Assembly: GCA_016713275.1 (NCBI GenBank) | Contig: JADJPL010000017.1 | Location: 1 to 64,000 of the forward strand | From: Haliscomenobacter sp. | GTDB taxonomy: Bacteria > Bacteroidota > Bacteroidia > Chitinophagales > Saprospiraceae | Reading direction: 5' to 3' | DNA: 64,000 bases | Shown: in pieces, positions 45,744 to 53,161 of the stretch | Numbering within the stretch: the first letter of the stretch is position 1 | How the letters are laid out: each line of letters begins with the position of its first letter | Notes under the pieces: model-generated | The model's input: the letters and a program-made list of their open reading frames with translations, nothing else | Databases searched by the model: none | Told to the model about the DNA's origin: nothing | Translations under genes and position numbers: made by a program

Positions 45744-46223
45744 TCACTCAAATTTAATAAAATCATACTCCTTTCGCAGCACGCATGGAAAAGGAATCAT
45801 TCTCGTTTCATCGTTTTCTATCCATTCTGATTTAATGATATTGGGGTTTTCCATATCCCAAACAAGCGAAACAATAGTCCTTGTAAAGGCTGCCGAAGGT
45901 ATTTCTCCTTCCCTGTATGTAGCGTATGTTCCGCAATCTTCAAAAACTATATCTAATCTGGAGAGTAATTCCTTTTCATTCATTTTTTTGCATAATAAAT
46001 CTACTGCCAGACTGTCGAATTTTTCCTTATTCTTGTTATAGCCATATACAAAGTATCTTTCAATTAAGTTATAGCAAATTCTGTCTTTTACCCTTTTATC
46101 AATACGTAAAGACGGCTCAAAATATGCTGGGTCCCGTACCACTGACAAAACTTTGTTCTCGTTACAAGAGGATATTGTAATTATTAATAGTACAGCCCAA
46201 AAAAATAATTTTATTGTTGTCAT
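45744..46223 (-). CDS. Lipoprotein, candidate immunity protein 3
   Basis: A 159-residue lipoprotein with the lipobox ITISSCNENK. The mature part includes DRICYNLIERYFVYGYNKNK and VSLVWDMENPNIIKSEW. Its ATG overlaps the stop of the orphan tip at 46220-46408 by four bases (ATGA at 46220-46223), as the first immunity gene does with its effector. The next gene downstream is effector copy 1. It shows no sequence resemblance to immunity 1 apart from being a small lipoprotein. Confidence 0.6.
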   Translation of the reverse strand: MTTIKLFFWAVLLIITISSCNENKVLSVVRDPAYFEPSLRIDKRVKDRICYNLIERYFVYGYNKNKEKFDSLAVDLLCKKMNEKELLSRLDIVFEDCGTYATYREGEIPSAAFTRTIVSLVWDMENPNIIKSEWIENDETRMIPFPCVLRKEYDFIKFE

Positions 46224-46408
46224 ATTTTACCCTTTAGTCGTGTTACAAATCTGAGTTTCGTTATGAATGGCCTATATGCTTTTTTATGCTGCAATATCCA
46301 CCATGCTGCAAAGCCTTCACGGGCATCTTGAAATTTAATGACATCAGGCTTGTCTAGACCAAAATGATCGGTTATTTCGAAGAAAAAATCACCGGCCCAG
46401 ATACCCAT
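46220..46408 (-). CDS. Orphan C-terminal effector tip (homologous to tip 2)
   Basis: The 62 residues end with REGFAAWWILQHKKAYRPFI and TKLRFVTRLKGKI, which align closely with the end of tip 2 of effector copy 2 (RKGFAAWWVLQHRKGYCPF, TKIRILARIQGKLKI). In-frame codons upstream of 46408 (NVISYVGNLKTEET) extend the similarity, so the true fragment is a tip without a core. The stop overlaps immunity 3 (ATGA). Displaced tips that keep their immunity gene are the hallmark of polymorphic toxin loci. Confidence 0.65.
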   Translation of the reverse strand: MGIWAGDFFFEITDHFGLDKPDVIKFQDAREGFAAWWILQHKKAYRPFITKLRFVTRLKGKI

Positions 46409-46439
46409 TGTTTCCTCAGTTTTTAAATTTCCGACATAA

Positions 46440-46922
46440 CTAATTACATTTGAGATGCATTTCTGTGCGAAATTCCGATTCGCTTACTTTTATCTCCTTT
46501 CCACCGAAACTGCCTTCAAACCATATAAACCAACATATAAAATCCTGCTGGTCATTTACGTATTCAGAAAACTTGTTATAGTCTCCTTTTATTTTTCGCT
46601 CATTTAACCTACGGCTTTGTCTGTAAAATATAATATTATATTGATAGTATTTTTCAAAATCCTTATCAATAGCCTTGCAGGTAAATTCATCAATTTTTTA
46701 TCCATGGCCTCGTTTTTTTGTCCCCAGACACTAAATAATACTCTGTTTTTGGAGGACAATTCTCCCTCGGTTGAGAGAATCAATACTATCGTTTGGCATG
46801 ATTTCTCTTTTCTCTTCAATAATTCCGCCCTCTGGGGTGATTTCAAATTTTTGACTATTTCTCCAGAACAGCAGGGAATAAATTATTAAAACCACTAGCG
46901 CACCTAGTATTATTTTTTTCAT
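46440..46922 (-). CDS. Membrane-anchored protein, candidate immunity 2, frame-disrupted
   Basis: The Met at 46922 opens MKKIILGALVVLIIYSLLFW, a membrane anchor, 9 bases after the stop of effector copy 2. The frame breaks near 46760 and 46680; the readable pieces continue SSKNRVLFSVWGQKNEA and then DKDFEKYYQYNIIFYRQSRR ... DFICWFIWFEGSFGGKEIKV, ending MHLKCN at 46440. The result is a protein of about 160 residues with an N-terminal anchor. Position points to immunity against tip 2. Confidence 0.5.
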
Positions 46923-46931
46923 AACTGTTTA

Positions 46932-47986
46932 TTAGGGTTGAATTTTGAGTTTACCCTGGATTCGAGCGAGGATCCTAATTTTTGTTTTAAAGGGGCAATA
47001 GCCCTTTCGATGTTGGAGAACCCACCAAGCTGCAAACCCTTTTCGGACGCTTTGTGCAATTAATTTTGAATTTGCAGGTTTTGAAGTAACAATTGAACTA
47101 CTTAAGATATAAATACCATTATCAATTTCCTTTTCGGGAGACATATCGATCTGTAAACCCCAAGACACCGCCCCCCTCCCCATCAAAACCCCATACCCCT
47201 CCCCACCACAAGGCTTGAGATACACATGCAGGAGCGTTTCGTCGTTGATCAGGGCTTCCACTTCGGCCAGGTCTGCTTCGGTGTGCAAATGTCGTCTGAA
47301 GCATAAATGAACCCCTGGGTCACGCCCTCCATTTCCGCCAGTTCGCTGCACAGGATGCTGGCGGGGGTGCGGGTTTCTTCGTACCATTCTACCCGGAAAT
47401 CCGTATGATCTACCACGTTGCAAGTTGCGGAAGCGCGAGAGCGCGGGGCGATGGCCTGTACCGGTTCTACGATTTTTACCTCGCGGGCTTCAAAGCCGAG
47501 CGCTTCCAGGCGGCTATAGAGCAGCTCGCACTTCTGCGCCTCCACCGCTGCCAGCGCCTCCGCCGTGCGTATCTCCAGCGCCTGCTCGCAGGTCTTCCAC
47601 ACCCCGGCCCCATCCTGCCGGGCATCGGCGACGGTGACCCGGTACGCCGCCGCCATGCCGGAGAGCGGGACCTGAACCTCGGAGGTAGTCTCCCCGGTAC
47701 TCCAGAGGTAGGTGTAGTGGGGTAGCGCGCCTTCCACCCGCAGGGTAATGGGGCCGTTACCACAAAAATCGCCGGGCGCAAGGGCCACCACCAGCTCCGC
47801 CTGCAAGCTGACCACCTCCACATGGTACCGCTTGATCTCAGGCCGTACCTGCGCATCAAGCACCGTGACGCTGTAGTGGGCGTTTTGCAGGGGCGTCACG
47901 GTGCGGGGGTTGCCGGCGGAGCCTCCCCTGGGGCATGCGTCCAGGGCAAGTATCCGGGAATTGGCAGTGCGGTTGTGGTTGTGCAT
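46932..47986 (-). CDS. Modular effector copy 2 (same core, tip 2), frame-disrupted
   Basis: The protein begins MHNHNRTANSRILALDACPR and follows the core of copy 1 almost residue for residue up to LHVYLKPCGGE. A two-base insertion near 47282 (GTGTGC instead of GTGC in the other copy) shifts the frame between DICT and EADLAEVEAL; correcting it restores a core of about 265 residues. Tip 2 then follows with GRGAVSWGLQIDMSPEKEID and RKGFAAWWVLQHRKGYCPF, unrelated to tip 1. The gene either is a recent pseudogene or carries a sequencing error. Confidence 0.65.
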
Positions 47987-47987
47987 G
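47201..47987 (-). repeat. Duplicated effector core, copy B
   Basis: Near-identical partner of 44856-45660 on the same strand, about 2.3 kb apart. One two-base insertion and scattered substitutions distinguish the copies. The segment between the copies holds tip 2, immunity 2, the orphan tip and immunity 3. Confidence 0.8.
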
Positions 47988-48029
47988 GTAGAAGCGATTC
48001 GGATCAGTTGTCTTTGTAAGGTTGTACGG

Positions 48030-48053
48030 CTAGAGCTCTTTTTCGAAAAGCCA
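48030..48053 (-). pseudogene. Remnant of the immunity 1 family C-terminus
   Basis: Directly after the stop of a short exported ORF, the codons WLFEKEL and TAG read on, matching WVFEKEL at the end of the lipoprotein at 44123. The DNA shares a 16-base identical block (AGCTCTTTTTCGAAAA). The similarity is short, so the call rests on context. Confidence 0.35.
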
Positions 48054-48197
48054 TTAGAATATAAAATCTATTAAAGAGGCGGGCAGGGAGTCGGTGGCCG
48101 GCCAGGCGCATTCGGCATGGGCCGTTACAACCGGCAAGACCAGCGCCAGCATTATCGCGTGGAATCGCAGGCGGGTGAAAAAGAGGTATTGATTCAT
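48054..48197 (-). CDS. Truncated exported protein fragment
   Basis: The 47 residues start MNQYLFFTRLRFHAIMLALV, a signal-peptide-like leader, followed by only about 20 residues (ECAWPATDSLPASLIDFIF) and a stop. It sits upstream of the effector copy 2 gene and just before the WLFEKEL remnant. It may be the leader of an immunity gene whose body was lost by recombination. Confidence 0.35.
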   Translation of the reverse strand: MNQYLFFTRLRFHAIMLALVLPVVTAHAECAWPATDSLPASLIDFIF

Positions 48198-48246
48198 GTG
48201 GCGGTGGATTTTTGCGTGGGGAACAAAGAAGGATTTTTATCAAGGG

Positions 48247-49198
48247 TCAGCAAAGAAAGGCTGAGAGCCTACTTCTCCGGTAATATTTCATACGTAGTTC
48301 TGTTTTGATCAAACCAGGCGCGGATGATGTCTTTTTTCGACCAGAGGCAGAAATAACACTATCTAAATCCTTGATGATTGGTCTTAGAAGCGAAATAACA
48401 AAATTGAAATCACTCCGGCTCAAATGGTCTTCGTAAACAGGCTCCATCAGATCGCTGTACACCTATTCGATGAGAAAGTCGATGCTGCCGCGGGTGCGGA
48501 TGAAGGCAAAGTCGTAGAACAACATGCTATACAGGACGTCGCGGTCTTCTTCCTGCCGGGTTTTTTGAATGAGATAGTCCAGGGCTGCCTGATCGCCTTT
48601 TTGGGCCAGCGCCATAGCAGCCCGCCATTTGGGGGAAGCCCGGTATCCGCCCGGGCGGTCGGCATCGTCGGGAAGCAGCTCCGGGCCTTGTTCGAAAAAC
48701 CGGCGCATGAGGCGTTCCCCTTCGGGCCAGTCGAGTTTGCCTACCAGGGGAAAAGGGGCGTAGTATGCACGGTAGGGTGAAGGATAAGGGCTTTGAGCAT
48801 CTCCAGGCGCTGCGCGTTGAAATCGGCCGGACGCGCCAGGCGTACCAGATCATGCATGTTATGCAAGCGCAGCATTCCGACTGGTCCAGGCACCCATAGA
48901 GCATTAGCTCTGCCAGCTTTCCGCGGATTTCGGGTTCGGGATTCTGCCTGTATAAATCCGTCAAAGCCCAGGAATAACTGTCACGAATATCGTGGGGGTA
49001 GTCTAAAATATCCTCATTTACCTTTTCCAACTCTGGAATAATTCGTTTCTGAAACTCCTGGTTCTGGAGCATGCTATCGGGGAAATGATAATTTCTGGCC
49101 GCCATCCGCGTAGTAATGAATTCTTTAATATCCCCTGGCTGCGCCATGGCGGATGCGGCAAGGAGGGAAAGCGTGAGGATTAGCAACATGGACTTCAT
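48247..49198 (-). CDS. Exported helical-repeat protein 1, frame break and in-frame TAG
   Basis: The Met at 49198 gives the signal peptide MKSMLLILTLSLLAASAMAQ. The frame breaks near 48875 after LMLYGCLDQSE and continues in another frame with LHNMHDLVRLARPADF, TTPLFPLVGKLDWPEGERLM and ASPKWRAAMALAQKGDQAAL. It is clearly paralogous to the protein at 49258-50184 (TPLFPIVGRLDWPEGDRIM, ASPKWKAAIALARKG). After DFLIE there is an in-frame TAG at 48463-48465; the frame stays open after it (VYSDLMEPVYEDH) and still aligns with the paralogue (DFLLSDAFANPEDY), so the gene may be read through, mutated or mis-sequenced. Confidence 0.55.
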
Positions 49199-49257
49199 GG
49201 TTTGTTTGTTTTTGCAGGACTGTCCTGGGTTTTCCTTTGCGCCTGGGTTATGTCGCA

Positions 49258-50184
49258 TCAATCCGGATCGGGCAGTATCTGGTAGGTGGCCCGGTTTTCT
49301 CGAAGCCATTGGCGGACAGCGACAGACCCGAAGTTAGGGCAATTATGCATATCAATGATTTGTGCGAGCATAATGAGGGCAACTGAAAAATATTCCTGTT
49401 TGTCGTAATCCTCTGGATTGGCAAAGGCATCACTGAGTAAAAAATCTATGATGAAATCAATGGTTGGGCGATTTTTCACCAATGCAAATTGTTGGGTGAT
49501 GAGGGAAATAACCTGTAGGTCAGTTTGTTCGCCGGCTTTTTGCAGTAAATAGGTCATGGCTTGCATGTTGCCCTTTCTTGCCAGAGCTATAGCCGCCTTC
49601 CATTTTGGAGAAGCGATAAAACCTCCTGGGATATCTTTATCTAATTCTAACAGTTCTGGACCCTCCCGGAAAAACTGCTCCATAATGCGGTCTCCTTCCG
49701 GCCAATCGAGACGGCCTACTATGGGGAATAAAGGAGTACGGTGGTGTATGGTATCCAGGAGTAAGATTTTTAGTAGTCCAAGTTGTTCTTTTCCGAAATC
49801 CTCTGGCCGGGCAATCATTACTAAATATTTCATGTTCATAGCCCGCAGCCATTCTGATTGATCATTGCATGCGCTCAAGATCAGGTTTACCATTCTTTTA
49901 CTGGCATCCGTTCCAGGAGGAATCCCATTATAAATCTCAAAAAGTTTACTTGAATATCTTGACCGGACAAAATGATTCTCGAATGGAATCGTTTTACTCA
50001 TTTCCTCTAAATGTTGGATGCCCTGAACCTGGAAGGCCTTACCCTTTACGAGTTCGGCAGGGAAATCTACTCCTGGAGTGCGCATTGCTTTCTCAATGCG
50101 TTGTATGATGGAGTCTTGTTGCCCATATAGCGGACTAAAGCCAAGCATTACCCCTGTAATCAATAATGAGAGCGTGATGTGCAT
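49258..50184 (-). CDS. Exported helical-repeat protein 2
   Basis: The Met at 50184 gives a signal peptide ending SPLYGQ; longer starts are not supported. The mature part of about 290 residues consists of helix pairs with the family marks LILSACNDQSEWLRAMNMKY, RRLDWPEGDRIMEQFF-type sequence (GRLDWPEGDRIMEQFFREGP) and IASPKWKAAIALARKGNMQA. It is the intact member of a paralogous set with 48247-49198. It looks like a HEAT-like scaffold exported to the periplasm or surface. Its role beside the effector array is unknown; an immunity function is inference. Confidence 0.65.
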   Translation of the reverse strand: MHITLSLLITGVMLGFSPLYGQQDSIIQRIEKAMRTPGVDFPAELVKGKAFQVQGIQHLEEMSKTIPFENHFVRSRYSSKLFEIYNGIPPGTDASKRMVNLILSACNDQSEWLRAMNMKYLVMIARPEDFGKEQLGLLKILLLDTIHHRTPLFPIVGRLDWPEGDRIMEQFFREGPELLELDKDIPGGFIASPKWKAAIALARKGNMQAMTYLLQKAGEQTDLQVISLITQQFALVKNRPTIDFIIDFLLSDAFANPEDYDKQEYFSVALIMLAQIIDMHNCPNFGSVAVRQWLRENRATYQILPDPD

Positions 50185-50194
50185 TTTTTTGCCG

Positions 50195-51024
50195 TTAATT
50201 TCTGTAATGAAAATTCTTCCTGTTTTTCTGTACCCATTCGCGTATGTTCTTTTTCGTAATGTTGAAATCGTTGGCATCAAAAAGATACCCCAGGATACCC
50301 GGATCTTCATCCCAATTGGAGATCAGATTTGAAAGCGCTCTGAAACCAAGCAAAAAATCGCTTTCTTCAAAATCGAAAGACGTAAACTCCCAATCACTCA
50401 TCAGTAAGGAATCAATGATGATGGACGTGACGACTTCCCCGCCAATCATCTCCAATGAATCTACAAGCCTGACCAGTGAAAAATCACGTCTGTTTTGTTT
50501 GTAAAACTCTATTTTCTCCATGATAAAATGTATCGCTACGGAGTCCCCATTTTTGGCCAACATCCCAAGGGTCATTATTTCTTGATCGGAGAACTTTTGC
50601 CAATCTTTATCCGGCGGATACTGGACTGCAGAAATCGCATCTTTCAGGCATTTGATGGACCCTGTTTTTGATGCAAGTGGAAACAGATCTGACTTTCGAT
50701 ATAGCTCATCTTTACAAATTCGAGTCAGGATTCTTTTTGCTCTTTTGTTAATGAATCTGGCTTCTAAAATTTTTGCGACAATACTCACTTCGTATTTTAG
50801 ATGGGGCGTTACGTTGTGGCAGTTAAATATTAATTTGTCCAGTGAAATTTGGGCTTTTTTTTTATCTTTTTATTGTTTTTATTGACCAGGCAAATATTTC
50901 TGATGTTAATAAAAAAGTCGGGAGTGCATATGGCTTCTACTCTTTTTAAACTCCGATAACATTGTTTTGTTTCCTTTTTGTTTAAACGAAGCGAATCAAG
51001 TATATACCTGGTGTTATTTAGCAT
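50195..51024 (-). CDS. Helical-repeat protein 3, frameshift in a T9 tract
   Basis: The downstream part (from about 50788) reads IVAKILEARFINKRAKRIL through ILGYLFDANDFN to the stop at 50195, in the same fold style as its neighbours. Before it, in-frame codons continue as SLDKLIFNCHNVTPHLKYEV; the frame changes at a run of nine T near 50855-50863, and the upstream part reads MLNNTRYILDSLRLNKKETK from 51024. Still earlier codons (QELDVSRERYFQITD) suggest the true start lies near 51140, after an in-frame stop. The leader peptide is missing. The stop lies 10 bases before the start of protein 2. Confidence 0.5.
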
Positions 51025-51185
51025 TGTAAAAAAGTCCGGTTGGTTTTCTTGGCTATCGGTGATTTGAAAATATCTTTCGCGAGAGACATCGAGTTCCTGG
51101 AAAGTTTCTTTCTGAAACTGTAATTCCTCGTCTAAATGCTAAAGTTGCTCTAAGCATAGTTCTCATTTGATTCAATCGAATTATT

Positions 51186-51407
51186 CAGCGGTTAAGGTTT
51201 TTCTCAAAGATCCATTTGTTTTGTACTTTTTTAAACACGGCGACGCTTGGAAAAGCATAATAAAAATTATTTGAGCGATGGCTAGTTCTTGAATAGTAAA
51301 AACACCTGTCCTTTTTTTTTACTCACCCATATATTGTGTAATTCCGCTTGGTCCTTGTTGGCACACCCGGGAATAAACGCGAATAAAAAAATCAGGAGGG
51401 GTTTCAT
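51186..51407 (-). pseudogene. Deleted copy of the immunity 1 lipoprotein
   Basis: The ATG at 51407 starts MKPLLIFLFAFIPGCANKDQ, a lipoprotein leader. It continues AELHNIWVSKKKGQV, which aligns with VVQLYNIWLNKKKDTF of the lipoprotein at 44123, then breaks frame and ends with SVAVFKKVQNKWIFEKNLNR, matching SVFKKEKGKWVFEKEL. About 100 internal residues found in the intact protein are missing. Its start overlaps a preceding stop (ATGA), just like the intact gene. Confidence 0.6.
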
Positions 51408-51592
51408 GGTTTTATACTTTTACCCCTGAAAACAGGCATTTCAGGGGTTAACACACCCGGATTGGATTTGGCGTTCCTGCGTTGTCGGTATAGGAACAGA
51501 CGGCCCGCTGCCAGTTTGGTGGACAGAGGAAGGCCGCAACTCAAGGCGAATGCCAGTTTTGGCAGGGCAACTGCTGAAGTATAGTTTTTCAT
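51404..51592 (-). pseudogene. Fragment preceding the immunity 1 pseudogene
   Basis: A short frame from the Met at 51592 (MKNYTSAVALPKLAFALSCG) runs to a TGA that overlaps the start of the deleted lipoprotein (ATGA at 51404-51407). It has a leader-like start and a basic tail but no recognisable domain. It may be the residue of an effector gene that once preceded this immunity copy. Confidence 0.3.
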
Positions 51593-51762
51593 GCTTTTGG
51601 GGCTTTTACTGGCTAACAAATATAGCGGATCAAACCAGGTTCGGCATATTTTCCAGCTTCTTTTTTTCGGCGCCCAGCAGCGTGGAAGACACCTCCCGCT
51701 CCCTGCTCCCTGCTCCCTTCAATTAACTCCCCCCAACCTCCCCAAAAACCATCAAAGTACCG

Positions 51763-51770
51763 TATATTTG
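51763..51770 (+). promoter_or_regulatory. -7 promoter box of the aspartate kinase gene
   Basis: TATATTTG is an exact TAnnTTTG box 60 bases before the ATG at 51831. No TTG is clear at -33. A short (CTCCCTG)n repeat lies about 50 bases further upstream. Confidence 0.35.
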
Positions 51771-51830
51771 CCCCACTTTTTACACAGAAACTACCGGGAA
51801 GGGAGACCCGCTTCCTCTGATTGCCATCCT

Positions 51831-53150
51831 ATGAAAAAAACGCTCAAAGTCTTCAAATTTGGCGGCGCTTCCATCAAAGACGCCGCAGCTATCAAAAACG
51901 TAGCTCAGATCCTGCAATCCTATTCGGATGACCCCCTTGTGATTATCGTCTCCGCTATGGGCAAAACGACCAATTTGCTCGAAAAGGTCGTCGAAGCCCA
52001 CGCCAAAAAAACAGGGCAGGCCTATGCGTTGCTGGAGGACATCAAAAACGGGCACTACCAGTTGATGGATGAGCTCTTCCCCCGAAACCACGAAGTCTAC
52101 GCATTGGTCAACGATACCTTTGTGGAAATCGAATGGATCCTCGACGAACCCCCACACGACAACTACGACTTTATGTACGACCAGATCGTCTCCGTCGGCG
52201 AACTGGTGTCTTCCCGGATCGTTCAGGCCTACCTCCATGAAAGCGGCTTGCCTACGCAATGGCTCGACGCCCGCGACGTAATCCTCACCGACGACATCTT
52301 CCGCGAAGGCTGGGTGCAGTGGGACGAAACCGTCGACAACGCCCGGCGCCTCGTACCTCCTATGCTGGCTAAAGGCGGGTTCGTGCTTACCCAGGGCTTC
52401 ATCGGCAGCACCACCGAAAACTTTACCACCACCCTCGGCCGCGAAGGCTCCGACTATACCGCCGCCATTTTCTCGTTCTGCCTCGACGCCGAACGCATGA
52501 CCATCTGGAAAGACGTGCCCGGCGTGCTCACCGCCGACCCGCGCCTGTTCGAAAACGTAGTGAAAATCGACCGCCTTTCCTATAAAGAAGCCATCGAAAT
52601 GACCTACTACGGCGCCAAGGTCATTCACCCCAAAACCATCAAACCCCTCCAAAACAAGAGCATCCCGCTATACGTCAAATCCTTTATCGACCCTTCCGGC
52701 GAAGGCACCTGCATCTCCGACGAAGCCGAAGACCTCTATCCGCCCATGGTGGCCGTGGAGATGAATCAGGCCCTGCTCCTGATCTCCACCCGCGATTTCT
52801 CCTTCGTCGCCGAACACCACATGAGCTACCTGTTTAATATGATCGCCGAGATGCGCCTGCAGGTCAACATGCTCCAAAACTCGGCCATTAGTTTCAACGT
52901 TTGCGTCAACGATATCGACGACAAAGTCGACCGCTTTGCCGAACGCATCCAGGACAAGTTCAAGGTGATCATCGACCGGGGACTCGAATTGTACACCGTG
53001 CGCCACTACCACCCCGACGTGTTGGTCAACCTTCGCCGAGGGAAGATTGTCCTAATGGAAGAGCGCACCAGCGAAAACATGCAGATGGTAGTCAAGGACG
53101 TGCCGGTTATGCGCCGCCGCCTGCAGCCTTTGCCCAGCGCCAAAGGGTAA
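51831..53150 (+). CDS. lysC: Aspartate kinase
   Basis: The start at 51831 (MKKTLKVFKFGGASIKD) removes a non-coding extension and puts the kinase motif KFGGAS at the N-terminus. Other landmarks are FTTTLGREGSDYTAAIFSF, WKDVPGVLTADPR and YGAKVIHPKTI, all substrate-binding parts of the amino-acid kinase fold, and a C-terminal ACT-type region (VAVEMNQALLLISTRDFSFV). It has 439 residues. It makes 4-phospho-aspartate, the first step towards lysine, threonine, methionine and diaminopimelate. A promoter box lies 60 bases upstream, and tilS follows after 11 bases. Confidence 0.93.
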   Translation: MKKTLKVFKFGGASIKDAAAIKNVAQILQSYSDDPLVIIVSAMGKTTNLLEKVVEAHAKKTGQAYALLEDIKNGHYQLMDELFPRNHEVYALVNDTFVEIEWILDEPPHDNYDFMYDQIVSVGELVSSRIVQAYLHESGLPTQWLDARDVILTDDIFREGWVQWDETVDNARRLVPPMLAKGGFVLTQGFIGSTTENFTTTLGREGSDYTAAIFSFCLDAERMTIWKDVPGVLTADPRLFENVVKIDRLSYKEAIEMTYYGAKVIHPKTIKPLQNKSIPLYVKSFIDPSGEGTCISDEAEDLYPPMVAVEMNQALLLISTRDFSFVAEHHMSYLFNMIAEMRLQVNMLQNSAISFNVCVNDIDDKVDRFAERIQDKFKVIIDRGLELYTVRHYHPDVLVNLRRGKIVLMEERTSENMQMVVKDVPVMRRRLQPLPSAKG

Positions 53151-53161
53151 ACCAAACGGCT

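Noticed and set aside
46604..46846. Independent 80-codon gene between immunity 2 fragments
   Set aside because: Its reading fits as the middle piece of the frame-disrupted immunity 2 gene, flanked by pieces in other frames, so it is not a separate gene.
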